Assembly (NCBI GenBank): GCA_038373865.1
Contig: JAXGGA010005884.1
Location: forward strand, 1 to 64,000
DNA: 64,000 bases
Origin: Uloborus plumipes
Taxonomy: Eukaryota; Arthropoda; Arachnida; Araneae; Uloboridae
Direction of reading: 5' to 3'
The position numbers were made by a program, and so were the translations under genes. This document shows, piece after piece, positions 34,501-46,519 of this stretch. Position 1 is the first letter of the stretch, and each line of letters starts with the position of its first letter. The notes beneath the pieces were generated by a model that was given only the letters and a program-made list of their open reading frames with translations, did no database searches and was not told where the DNA came from.

Positions 34501-36543
34501 AATAAATAAATAAAAGTACAAAGAGCATCAAAACACATTTTATCAAAGAACGAAAAAAAAAAAAAACTCGTCCGTTAATAAAATGTCCCGAATTTCACTT
34601 TTAATCCGTTGCCAGTTGTTAAATATAAATAAAGAATAAAATGTTCTCGTGAATGAAAAATTTTTGTTACAAAAAAAATCGTCTGCAAAAAAAAAAAAAG
34701 AAATAATAATAATAAATAAAATAAAAAAAATGAATAAATAAACAAAAATTCGTCTGCACGTTCAGTTATTTATTTTTTTTCTGAGCCTGCATCTCCGCCA
34801 TGTTCGCGGAGTCGGAGTCGGAATCAGAGTCCTCACAGAAGATTACTCAGAAAAGTACTTTACAAACATTATCTATCAAAACCATTTTCTTACAAAGTTA
34901 AATTGAAGGAAATCCCACTTTACGTTCAGGATCAACATTCAACTTAAATTCCCCGTAGACGCTAATGTTAATTTTTTTTTCTGAACGGTTACATATTGAA
35001 CGACAAATGGTGCAAATCAAAAAGCGAAATATGGGAATGTATGGGAAAGCCTCTCCGAGATCTTTCAAACAAAAAAAAGTTTATTCCATTCGGACGGTTC
35101 ACTCAAAAGTTATTAGGTGGGGAAAGGTTGCTTGAGCGGTTCAATGTTGAACGAAAAAATGCTCAAATGGAAAATTTAAATACGGTAATGAAGTATCCTT
35201 GCTGAAATCCTTCGAATAAAAAAAAAAAAAAATATTTAATTTGGACTGTTCACTCAAAAGTTATTAGGGGTGACAGATTGATTGAGCGGTTCAATGTTGA
35301 ATGAAAAATTGTTCAGATCGGAAATGTAAATATGGGAATGAAATATCCTTGATAAGATCTTTCGAACAAAAAAAAGTTTTTTCAAATCGGACTGTTCACT
35401 CAAAAGTTAGCATCGCGGGACAGGTTGTTTTAACGGTTCAAAGTTGAACCAAAAATTGTTCAAATCGAAAAATCAAATATGGGAATGATCTGTACTCTCC
35501 GAGATCTTTCCAACAAGAAAAATTTTATTAAATTCGGATGGTTCACTCAGAAGTTATTAGGTGGGGAAAGGTTGCTTGAGCGGTTCAATGTTGAACAAAA
35601 AATTGTTCAAATTGGAAATGTAAATACGGGAATGAAGTATCCTTGATAAGATCTTTCGAACAAAAAAAAGTTTGTTCAAATCGGACTGTTCACTCAAAAG
35701 TTAGCATCGCGGGACAGGTTGTTTGAACGGTTCAAAGTTGAACCAAAAATTGTTCAAATCGAAAAATCAAATATGGGAATGATCTGTACTCTCCGAGATC
35801 TTTCCAACAAGAAAAATTTTATTAAATTCGGATGGTTCACTCAGAAGTTATTAGGTGGGGAAAGGTTGCTTGAGCGGTTCAATGTTGAACAAAAAATTGT
35901 TCAAATTGGAAATGTAAATACGGTAATAAAGTATCCTTGCCGAGATGCTTCGAACAAAAAAAAGTTTGTTTAAATCGGACTGTTCATTCAAAAGTTATTA
36001 GGGATGACAGCTTGTTTGAACGGTTCAATGTTAAACGAAACATTGTTCAAATCGAGATGTAGATACGAGATGTAGATCGAATGTAGATACAGGAATGAAG
36101 TATCCTTGAAAAGATCTTTCGAACAAAAAAAAGTTTGTTCAAATCGGACTGTTCATTCAAAAGTTAGCATCGCGGGACAGGTTGTTTGAACGGTTCAAAG
36201 TTGAACCAAAAACCAAAAATTGTTCAAATCGAAAAATCAAACATGGGAATGAGCTGTACTCGCCGAGATCTTTCCAACAAAAAAAAGTTTGTCCAAATCG
36301 GAATGTTCATTCAAACGTTATTAGGGGGGACAGACAGACCGACAAACCGACCGACCGACACACAAATTCCCCATCTCAATACCCTACTTTCAAATTTTTA
36401 ATTTTTCGATATTCATTTTACCTTTTTATTTTTTTAACTTGGCGATATTTTCTGGACTTGGCGATATTTTTTAGATGCATTAAGCTACTTTTAATACTTT
36501 TTTCGTCTTTCTTTTATTTTTAACGGGAAAGTAGGCTAAAAAA
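34178..36543. mobile_element. 147-bp-array element, copy 2
   Basis: The same termini as copy 1 (AGCCTACTTTCCCGT at 34209; inverse ending 36537) and collinear content, but about 700 bases longer because the tandem array is expanded. Just inside the left end, a 64-codon frame (34178-34372; PYIDIGILASDHYSLDYL) is open here but frameshifted in copy 1. It may be a remnant of captured or transposon coding sequence. Confidence 0.75.
34987..36340 (+). repeat. 147-bp tandem array, nine units
   Basis: Unit starts are at 34987, 35138, 35288, 35435, 35582, 35729, 35876, 36022 and 36192, mostly 147 apart. A two-unit block (35435-35728) is nearly identical to the following one (35729-36021), showing recent duplication of a dimer. 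The last interval contains a small ATGTAGAT duplication (36056-36085). Confidence 0.9.
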
Positions 36544-37742
36544 GGAATAGATCCGTCGCCTGCTACTGATAGAAATCAAGAAAATCAAACATGTATGAAA
36601 GAATCTGGCAACAAAGGAAAAAAATGAAATAAAAGTTAAGTGTTCTAAAATTTTGCGAATGATCTGACTTCGTAATTTTTGTAATTCGAAGTTATATCAT
36701 GCTACGCCTGATTTCTCTGAGATAACCAAATGAAAACTAGAATGGAGGTAAATTGTTTCATATTTTGCTTATGAATATTCTTTACTGAAGTGTACATCCC
36801 TTATTTTGACATTTATATTTGATTTATTACAAGTCGTTTGAAATGTCACAAGCATGCAAATTTGAAGTTGCAAATTAACGTTTATGCAAAATATTGATTT
36901 GAACCTTGAAGGTATCCAGTGTGAGTTATTAATTTTTTAAGGTACAAAACATTAACTCTTGCGTAAAAGTTCTTCGCTCACTACAGTATACCTTCATCGC
37001 CGTATTTTGTATTTCTGTAATTGTTTCTCTCGTGCAGTTTCATATTTCGTTCTCTTAAGTTTAAAAAAAAATTACCGCGTACAGTAGTTTGTTTATGTAC
37101 CCCGACTGAATTTATAGGTTATTTTGTTAAATCTGTACTTTTATTAATTTAGACATGGATTACTATTATCCCGGATAAATGATTCTATTATATTGTGAAA
37201 ACGGTTTATTAACGATTAAATGATTTTTCAGGAACAACTCTACCAAATTCATCACCTCACTTGAATAGTTCCAACGCAGCTAGTTCACATCCAAAATATT
37301 CCGGGCTCTCGATGTTGTAGTAGTTTCCCTTAACATCTTGTAAATTACTCGATAGTTTATTACACTGTATTTTTATTTCAAATGCTAGTTTAACACGCAC
37401 AAAAGTCCACGAAAAGGTCGCTTTCCTTTAGGCAGGAGAATGTGGGGCAAATGATACAGTTAAGATAACTTACTTTTTTTCAGAGGGAATGAATTGATTT
37501 TTTCTTTTTTCTTGAAAATTACAGTACATAAAAAAGGAGCAAAGTACTTTTAATTAAAACTTATTTATTTTGAAATAGTATTTAATGCTTTTTGTCTGCA
37601 AAATTGATATCTTAGAAAACCTGCTAATGTTTCACTTTGCCCTATACTTTCTATTTCATTTTTGAAGAAAATCCGCAGCGAAGAAATTAATAAATGAACA
37701 AATGAAGCAATGAAGGTACAAATGTTGAAGCAATAAATTGTT
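36544..37742. other. No gene seen
   Basis: AT-rich. Short frames only. Confidence 0.5.
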
Positions 37743-38152
37743 TGAAGCAAATGCACCCACAGCTCGATCATAGCATCCTAAGACTGCAGTTTCGCCCTTA
37801 TTATGGGCTCCTCAGTTAGGAATAGCCAATGATCGAGCCGGAGGCAAAAATCCTCTTAATGTAGCTAAGATAGCCAACAAACTGGTAGATAAAATGAATT
37901 TATCTTACCAGCGAGCGTCCGCAAACTATGGTGCGGCTCAACTCGAAATTTGAAATTGAGCCGCACCATCTTCAAATTTCGAGTTGAGCCGCACCATAGT
38001 TTGCGGACGCTCGCTGGTAAGATAAATTCATTTTATCTACCAGTTTGTTGGCTATCTTAGCTACATCGGCTATTCCTAACTGAGGAGCCCATAATAAGGG
38101 CGAAACTGCAGTCTTAGGATGCTATGATCGAGCTGTGGGTGCATTTGCTTCA
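37743..38152. repeat. Long near-perfect hairpin (182-bp right arm, 16-base loop)
   Basis: The right arm 37971-38152 is the inverse of the left arm 37743-37954 almost without mismatch, apart from about 30 extra bases in the left arm (37828-37860). The loop (37955-37970, ATTGAGCCGCACCATC) is itself the inverse of a segment inside the arm, suggesting template switching. Transcripts would form a long double-stranded RNA. Confidence 0.95.
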
Positions 38153-38192
38153 GTTCTGCCTCAGCCCTGGCTTATGGGCGGTAACTCATTGC

Positions 38193-38588
38193 ACAATAAA
38201 TTGTTTGTTTGTTTCAAACGAGGCTGCGTTTGGCAACGAAACCATTTGCAGACCTCCGTGCATTCCCGACACCGGCATTCATTCTTTCACGTGTGCACCA
38301 CTACCCGCGGAATGATGTTGGCACGAGAATTTCGCCGCTCAGTTTCCCCACTAGAAGTAGGTACCTAAGCTCTATTCGATACGAAACTACACTTGGAATT
38401 TTATTTTGCCAAGAGACACTATAAGCCAAACGAGCACTCGAGAGATCATTTGCATGCGGTACAATCATGCGATATGGACACAGTCGATTTTCATTTTCAT
38501 GAAAATCCACCGACTGGAGCCGAGTTTGATACCGCACCTTTAGGTGTGAGACGGCAGCGTCTTAACCACTACACCACTCTGTCGGCTT
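38193..38588 (-). mobile_element. tRNA-derived SINE, (AAAC)n tail
   Basis: The minus-strand 5' end reads AGCCGACAGAGTGGTGTAGTG. The A box is TGGTGTAGTGGTTAAGACG. GCGGTATCAAACTCGGC serves as a degenerate B box. The body of about 300 bases ends in AAACAAACAAACAA at 38195-38210 on the plus strand inverse. Confidence 0.75.
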
Positions 38589-38599
38589 GAAACAATGAA

Positions 38600-40053
38600 T
38601 AATTATAAAATTTGTTAATAAATTAATGCATGAGAAAAAATGTATAAGAACTTAAAATGCAAACAAATTACTGAGTAAGGTTACAAGAGCTTATTCATTT
38701 ATTATAATGTTAGAGATACCAATTAAAGGAGCCAAATTTATCAAGATCACAAAAAATTTAACACATATAAGCACAAAAATAACTATTTAAATTTTGAGAA
38801 ATTTTTCATTCTAATTATTTTTGAAAACTATAATTGGTTCTACATTCATCAAAGTTAAAATTTTACTCTGTGTAGGATAAAAGTCATTTTCTTTTTGATC
38901 ATTTTCCCCCTTGAATGTTTTTTTCTTTATTTATTGTAATTTTCGATAAAACAGTTTGAGGCTTTTTTCTTAACACATGATATTATTGTACTCACTCATT
39001 AAGCACATTTATTCTTTTCATACTTGAACTATTACATTGCATAATGCTCGGTAACACCCACTAGAGCACATTTTCAAAATGTGTATTGTAGAAGTTGAAA
39101 AGAAAAACTCTGACACCATTTATGTGAGAAATTTTGTTTTAAAATAATTTTCCCAGTGAGTGTCAATTTGTAAAGCAATACTAGGAAAGTTTTCATCTAA
39201 AGTTATGTCTAAGTAAATTGGATACTTTTTTTCATAGTTTTTTTCAATAGCTATTGTTCCAGGCTTCATATGCTTATGTATTTTTATGCGCAAAGGCAGA
39301 TTTTCTGAAAATAGAAATATGTTTAATTGTATCAGCTGGGATCTTCTGGCAGAAAATATTTGAAGCACTGAAATCTTAATACTTTATTTAAAGATGCATT
39401 ATCATTCACAATTGTATAAATCTGTAAAAGTGGGCCACGTAAAATAGAGCAAAACTTTTGGCAATCTGACAATAACCACACTTTTAATTAATACAGCTCC
39501 CAATGAATTACGAGTCTTTATTAATGAGGCTATGCTCACCCGTCTAGTCTTTTTGCTTCATTTTCTTCCACACCGAAGTTAAGACCTTATCGGTATAGTC
39601 CATAAATATTCAAAATAATTATACTTATCTAAGAAATTCCTTCTAAGAATCTTCAAGAAATCTCGCCGATGTCTCTAATTAATGTACTATATATACTTTA
39701 TTTATGCTTGAACAAGCCTGTGCGAAGAATTTCCCATTGTACATTAGTCACCTTCACTGATTTGTAGAACCCAATATGTCAATTACAAACCATTGTTTTC
39801 TTTGTACAACTAAAAAGCTTTATATGATTTGGTTTCTACATTGATATTTTGGCGACAAGGCCCCTTGTTACGAAAGTAGAAGTTCTTGAAAAAAAATAAT
39901 AAAACAAAATACTCACCGAACATGAACGATGCATGGAACTATCGTTTCAAAAGATTCACAAGTAATGTGAATCACAAATGATGTCTTTTTTTCACACTCA
40001 AATTATAATAAAATAACTAGAATTACTTCAGCAAGCAGATACACTTATCAATA
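38600..40053. other. No gene seen
   Basis: AT-rich. The minus frame at 39120-39368 (82 codons, including KIHKHMKPGTIAIEKNYEKK) has a more protein-like composition than most here but no recognised family. Confidence 0.4.
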
Positions 40054-40235
40054 TTATGACAAGCGTTTTAACTTGCATACTTTTCCGGCACACCAAGACC
40101 AGACTTGAAACCACACAGGATTTCTTTTCCCTTCGTTCTTCATAATATTTCTCGCCTTTTTGATGACTTTGCGTTCTGTCTCGATTAATCTAGAAGCGGT
40201 ATGTTTCATGATGATCATATGAAAGGCAATTAACA
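40054..40235 (-). CDS. Candidate terminal exon with Trp/Cys-rich end
   Basis: An acceptor-like TTTTGTTTCAAAACGCAG ends at 40236. The frame that follows stays open for 59 codons to TAA 40056-40054. It encodes a basic, amphipathic-looking segment (SRLIETERKVIKKARNIMKN), then EGKR, then a Trp-rich stretch (WFQVWSWC) and CAGKVCKLKRLS. A dibasic site before a short two-cysteine tail is reminiscent of a peptide precursor, but I recognise no family. Chance is a real alternative. Confidence 0.22.
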
Positions 40236-40256
40236 CTGCGTTTTGAAACAAAAGTG

Positions 40257-41450
40257 CACTTTATTTTTCCTCAGATTCATATTGAATTTCAAATAAAGCT
40301 GAAAACCAAAATATAGCCTCGAAACAGAGACCTTTTTACAATTTTCTCATTCACCGTTGTTTCTGAATACTGGGACGCATCACTGGCTAAAGATGATATA
40401 GCTCTTAATTTAAATTTTCACATGAAGTCCCAAATATTAAATCCAGAACTTTTTTCTCTTAACTCTACACCAATATTTTATAGAAAATTAAACTTTTCTT
40501 TTTTGAGACCCTTTCTGTTAGCGAACTTGATTTTAAACGACAATTTTTGAGCGGAACCACGGACTAGCCAGCCGCTTTGTTCATTATTTATAATCGGACG
40601 AAAAATGTTTTTTGAGTAATAAAACTACTTTAGTTGCGTTTAGGGCTAGAATTTATCACGAGTTTGTTCATTAGGGTGTCCCGAAAAAACCGAAAGTAAA
40701 ATTATTTCGGTCGCACAAAATCTTGTGTGTTTTTTTTTTTTTTTTTTAGATTAAAACAAGTGTTAAAAAAGTTTTATGTAATTTGAACTACGGAAAATCG
40801 TGCCGTCTTGCGTTTGAAAGTGAGAACTAGCACTTATTCACTATAGGGCCGAATCGAAGAAACTTTTTTTGGAAATTCGAAATTTCAAGTAGACAAAACG
40901 TTTGCCCTGTAGACCACATGTACTACAAAAACATTTATGCAAATGAAAAAGTATTTATGTACTCCACATGAGGTTTAAAAAATTATTATTTTTTTTCTAA
41001 ATTTTTTTTTTAATTGGAAGATAAATTTCCAAAAAATATCAAGTTGAAAACTATAAACTTTTCAGTATTTTATTAGCGTTAAGTAGAAACTTTTGCTCTC
41101 ATATAATATTTAAGACTCCATCTAATCAAAAATACAGACTTTTTTCGAGTGTAAGTTTTTTTTTCTATTTTAAATATATTATTCTTTTACTATTCCTCAA
41201 ATGTTGATTTGAAAGTGTGTTTTCTAATGATTTTGGAACTTGATATTTTCTTCTAATTTAAAAGAGATGAATAATTAAATTAATTAATTCAAAAATAAAT
41301 TTTTTACAGAAATTATAAATTTTAGGCCTCGTGCTAGGGGCCTAATTTCTTTAATATAAAAATAATTGTCACGAATGTTTGATGTAGTTTAAATAGTAGC
41401 AAATTGGTAGAATGATTCATCTTATATTTTTTACAATAAATAAAAACTAA
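40257..41450. other. No gene seen
   Basis: AT-rich with poly-T at 40731. A TTAGGGTGTCCCG word near 40672 looks like a transposon end, but no partner end was found. Confidence 0.45.
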
Positions 41451-43228
41451 GGGCCCTGCTCCACATTGACGTAAAGCAGAAAAATGAAACAGAACCGTAA
41501 AATGGCTCTTTTTCATTTTCGGTTGCGTTTCGGTCGGACTCGTGCTCCACTTGGGCAGAATATGTTGCACCGAAAAGAAAAGCGCCATCTGGGCAGAATA
41601 ATATGTACATTCTCATTGGATATTTGATATTTAGATAACATATGGGCTAAATACCTCATTATGAAGCATTATTCGAAATAATATGATTGGGTGAAAGATT
41701 GGCAACAAATAACGGAACTTTAACAGTTTTTTAATGTAGTTGGCATGGAATTACCCATCATGGTAAAACTTTTTATGAGCCAAGTCCTGTTTTATTTACT
41801 TGGCGATTTTTTATTTTCACTTTAAACGGATATATTTAGCGGAAACAAACCAAACTGGCAATAAAATTCCCATTCAGTATTTTTTGTGAATTTCGCTAAG
41901 CATTGCAATTATTTTCTATTGTTTAAATCTTAAAAGTTGTTTCTTTCTTATTTCAAGAAAAAAAATAGCTCTTTTTTTTTGCTGTTGAAGAAGACAATAA
42001 GCATTAAAGGTGACAAAAAAAAAAAAAAAGCTTCAGTGTTGAGTAGATGTTTTGGCGAAAAATACAGCAAATGCAGCATGACATGAAATTTGATTTGATG
42101 GTTGAATATATTATTTGTTGTTTTGAGTTTTTACATTTTAATGGACATTTTGCAATGGTGCTATATAATATTTTTGAATAAACGCGTAGACAATGTTTCC
42201 GTGCCGTTTGCAATTATACTATATATTTTGCGAAATGAATTTATAGCAACGCTTTGTTTTCGTGGTCGAATTTTCAAAATTGTGGCTGTTATTGTACTTA
42301 AAAAAAATTAGTGCCTACTTACTTTGCCACATAAATTAGACACTCAAAGCCATGAAGCATTCAAATATTTTTTGAATACGTCGTCAAAAATAAAACACGC
42401 AAGCCATAACTTAAATTAATTGATAAAAATCATTAATACGTAAACCTACACGCTCTACTATTTATCACTATGCTTGAAAAATTTGCTACATTTAAAAATG
42501 AAAGTATTTATCAAAACACAAAACAATTCACTAAAACTTTATTACACAACATCAGCCAGTTTTATTCTCACTAAGCGATTCACAACTCAGAAAAAGGTCA
42601 AATATTTTTTTTAAAGCTCAATTAAAATAAATAAATACACCAAGCAGAATTAAACATATATTTCCAATCTCGCCAAGCAATCAATAACTCAGCAAAGCAT
42701 GTCATAAATTGTAAGTTCCATTACAATGTAAAGCACACACACACACAGCCGAAGTACCAATTTTTATTTCGGATCTCGCCAAGAAACTATGTTCTCGTAA
42801 TTCCGCCGAGTTTTGAATGAAACAATAAAAATCTCGCAAAGGATAGGAATTGTTGACATGATTACATTTTTCGAGATAGCGGACTTTAAAAGCCTCAACT
42901 GAAAGCTTATTTTGAGCATTTCTCTTTGCCCCCCATTTTGTTTTTTTCACTTGATTTTTTGTCATTAAGTAATGGGTATTTTCTCACTTCTCTTTTGAAT
43001 ATTTACCAAATGCACTTTCGTTCATGCAGTTTAGCAATGGCGGCCGCCAAGGATAGAAATGTTTACATCTCACGATGAATTTCTATTGGCTGTTGAATAA
43101 ATTAAAAATTCAAAATTTTTCGGTCCTCTATTACGCCTTGATTACGCCGCGTAAAAAGGAAAGTACCCGAATTTTCGGTTTCTGCCTTCAGTTTCGGTCG
43201 CGTTTTACGCTGATGTGGAGCAGGGCCC
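41451..43228. mobile_element. 1.78-kb TIR element, GGGCCCTGCTCCACAT family
   Basis: The left GGGCCCTGCTCCACATTGAC is matched inversely by GGGCCCTGCTCCACATCAGC. Both are followed by CGTAAA-type words. The flanks AAAACTAA and AAACTGAA could be an imperfect 7-8-bp duplication. Internal near-repeats of the terminal word (GTGCTCCACTTGGG at 41541) sit near the left end. No transposase frame; superfamily undecided. Confidence 0.75.
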
Positions 43229-44311
43229 AAACTGAAGCGGAATTTAATAGTATTTTCTAATTACCCATACGTAAAATTTTAAATGCGTAATAAATTTTAA
43301 GACAAAAAGATCTGTTTAAGATCCATCGAACATAAAACGGATTCGGATACAGATTTTTACTTTTTCCTCGGATATCCGCGAATATGGATAGGGATACAAA
43401 TGTCTTGCGTCACTAGTGTGAACTGTGAAAAACTAGTGTTTTAAAACATGAGTAGCCAAACATGAGTAGCCTATGTGCAGGTAGCAACTGTAAATTCTTC
43501 CAGAAACTAACATATCTTCACTGGTGTTTTTTTTTTTTTTTTTTGATATTGGGTACTTTCTTTCCTTATTCTATTTCAAAGGATGGTAACGAGCATTCGC
43601 CAGAGGAAGGTTATGCTACGAGGCAAGGATGAATCGCAAAACGAAACTAACATCGAAATGGAACATTAACTCAGCAATGGCCAACTGGGAAACGGGCATT
43701 CAATGGTGATTAATGCAAGTGTTCCAATATCGCGCAGGCATTGGCAGTGACCTCGACCGATCCTGAAATTTGTATCTGGGATTAATTGCCGCTGAGGAAG
43801 AGAAAGCGACCGCCATTTGAAATGCCGACCGTTAATGTATTTTTGCGATCATCCGATTAGCTCGCAATGAATGCAGCACTTTTACTTCATTGCAACCAAG
43901 TAGGTTAAAGAGGAATTAGTGTGAAAATCGAACTTGAAAAGGAAACTGAAAACTTTCTTCGGAGAATTTAATGCAAATCAAATGGCAAAGCAATTGATGG
44001 AATTTCTTTGTTTTTTAAATTTTTGTTTATGTTTTCATTTTTGAGCAAAAGAAAATCGGGAAGCGAATTCATGTCAAGTATGTTAAAACATGTCGTCCAT
44101 TATTTTATAACTGAAGCAGTGAGAAGGTAAAAGTAAATTAACTTTTCAAAGTTTTGAGCAAAACGCCGTTCAACTATTAAACCCTAGGTAAGCTTATAAG
44201 CAGTAAGTGACCACCCCTAAGCCAGGGCCAAGGCAGAAACTTGCACCTAGGTAGGCTTTCACTGAAAAGTTTTTCTAAGTCATACCATATAACACGATCT
44301 ATTAAGACTAT
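43229..44311. other. Spacer with unique GC-richer patch at about 43560-43860
   Basis: The patch is non-repetitive within the window, contains CpGs, and carries only a 28-codon frame from ATG 43583. It could be conserved non-coding DNA. Confidence 0.3.
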
Positions 44312-44926
44312 TAATATTAGGGGGACCGAAATGTTATGTGGTTTTTTTTTTCAGACAAATCAATCGTTAAAAGTTTTTATTTTAAATTAACTACATAATT
44401 ATCCTCGTTCTACAGGGTCTTTTACCATCTAGTAGTAAATTTCAAATCCCGGAAAGATTTTTTTTAAAAATATTTTCGGAGCAGAGTATCTTGAAATGGC
44501 ATCTTGGATACAAGGGAAATTTTCAAGTTTTTTTTTTTTTCATATATAGATCGCAGTAAAAGAAAATCAGATTTTTCAATATAATATTAGGGGAGTATTA
44601 TGGGTGAAGCAGTTGAATTTCTCCTTCTTGCAATCGCTAAACCCCTTTCTTTATTTTGCACAAAAACTAGAAAATTTGTCTTGTATCCAAGATGCCATTT
44701 CAAAATACAAATGCTCCATTTTAATTTTTTTTTTTTTTTAATCTACTCGAAATTTAAAATTTACTATTAGCTGGAAAAAGGCCGTTTATAACGAGGATAA
44801 TTACATCATTGATTAAAAAAAAATTAACAATCGATTTGTTAAAAGAAATCGATTAAAAAGTAATACATTAAAAAGCAATCTTTAAAAGTAATCGAAAAAA
44901 AGCATTACTTTCCGGTCCCATAATAC
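44312..44926. mobile_element. 615-bp inverted-repeat element
   Basis: The outer ends TAATATTAGGGGGACCGAA and, inversely, GGTATTATGGGACCGGAA match. A second inverted pair (TAATTATCCTCGTT at 44396 and its inverse at 44790) and a third (GGCATCTTGGATACAAG at 44500 and its inverse at 44679) lie inside. This gives a stepwise foldback. Confidence 0.7.
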
Positions 44927-44970
44927 CAGCTCTTCCTCAAAAACAGATGAGAGTTTCTTTACTATTTGTA

Positions 44971-46519
44971 GGGTAAATTGGGGAAGACGCCGTAGTTTTC
45001 AAAGTTATTTTACATAAACTAGCGCACTGATTTTATTTTGAAAAATATAATTTATCAACAAAATATGGACTTTTGTGATTGGTAAAAAAATAAGTTTTTC
45101 CTTGAAAAACATTTTTACCTCCGAAAATTAATGATTACAAAACCCTTCCATTCTGGCATCTTCTGCATGCATTGGGGAAGATGACCAATACCTTTGGGGT
45201 AAGATACCCTTTGACAAAATCCCTGCACAGTGGCATAAAATTAATTATAATTTAATTAAATGAACATATTAGTTGTATGCATCCAAAAAAATTACGCTTT
45301 AATTTGTTTAAGAGTACTCCTTTTTCATGTTTAGTAATATTTCGGCTCTTCCACAGACTGCACATTTGTTTCCAAATTTAGAACACGATTAATGCAGTCA
45401 ATTGCTGCATACAGTGCATTTAATTTAATCACATTGCTCAGACGTCTTGCTGTACTTTTCTAAGCACTCGCATTACTCGTTTTTATCAACACGAGTAAAA
45501 TTTTCCCTGTCGAATTCTTGCTGTTTAATGTCACGTTCTTCCATTTCTTCTTGGCCAATTGTTCATCTTTTTAGGTTCAGAGATTTTCAAATAATCTACT
45601 TATATTAATTTCTTCTTAAAAGTCGTAGTGTTCCTTACTGATTTGGTTGTTAGTATCTTTTTCTTTTTTTCTGTCTTGAGTCTTTTGCTTTCCTTTGGTC
45701 ATGTTTTTGTTGTCTTTGAGTTTATTTCTCAAGTCTTGATTTGTTCCTTGATTTGATTTAATTTGTTTAGAGGTTTCTGCATAATCCACACAGGGTGGCT
45801 TATACTACAGCAGTAAGAATACAACAAGATTTACAATTTTTATTGAAAAACATTACACCACACCAACAACAAAGATTTGCAGCACACAGAAAGGAAGTCA
45901 GAACATCCATGAATGAGGCGGGATTCGAACCCCACGTCCCAAACTATAGAAAGCGAACTCTCTACCACAGAGCCAGCCCCCAGGGTCCCATTTGTTCCTT
46001 TTTTCCTCAATAACAACTCAGGATCTTTACTCTTGAGGTTCTTGGCTCTTTTTTTTTTTTTCTTTTATGTTTAGACGGCACTGGAGAAATTTCATCCAGG
46101 ACTACGGCATCTTCCTCAAAAGCAATGCTCGGCGTCTTCCCCAAAACACCGAAGTAGACGCCAGCCCGCCTAGCATCGCTTAGCAGTTGCGGACAGGAGC
46201 CATTACGCCAGTAATGGAAAACCTGCACTTCAAAGTTGCGGAAGCTAACTGAGTTATTTTTCTACAATCAAAACGACGGTTAATATGACTTAGTAAAGTA
46301 AGCTGCAATATTATTTCAGGTATTAACCAGAGAATTTGGGATGACAAAATAATGTTAAAAGTCCACTTATTACTGCAATATCAACAAAATCTTCTTGTAT
46401 GCTTCGACTATATCCTATGCTTCTTTCCAACTGACCGCCGAGCAGTTTTTTGGCATACGAGTGGGTGAACCACGTGATACGGCATCTTCCCCAATACGGC
46501 TTCTTCCCCCAAACTACCC
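44971..46519. mobile_element. TIR element family C, about 1.3 kb plus an inserted SINE
   Basis: The left GGGTAAATTGGGGAAG and the right end, read inversely as GGGTAGTTTGGGGGAAG, are imperfect inverse copies. The family word GGGGAAGAYGCC or its inverse occurs at 44980, 45155, 45173, 46107, 46131, 46481 and 46498. Removing the SINE at about 45838-45987 brings the length near families A and B. No transposase. Confidence 0.75.
45838..45987 (-). mobile_element. tRNA-derived SINE (head clear, tail approximate)
   Basis: On the minus strand, GGCTCTGTGGTAGAGAGTTC gives a tRNA-like D arm and A box. GTGGGGTTCGAATCCCGCC gives a perfect T arm and B box 24 bases on. Acceptor-stem pairing is imperfect, so this is a SINE head rather than a functional tRNA. 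The 3' boundary is uncertain and may reach about 45790. Confidence 0.7.

Noticed and set aside
34987..36340. CRISPR-like array
   Set aside because: Contiguous tandem units without unique spacers, in a eukaryotic transposon.
22212..36401. Repeated lysine-rich frames such as SNKKKFV
   Set aside because: They follow from a 147-bp non-coding tandem unit whose length is a multiple of three; they contain no known domain.
43300..43440. GGATATCCGCGAATATGG palindromic words as another hAT MITE
   Set aside because: Reminiscent of hAT subterminal repeats, but neither ends nor duplication could be identified.
45795..46013. Plus-strand 72-codon frame
   Set aside because: It is the antisense of a tRNA-derived SINE.
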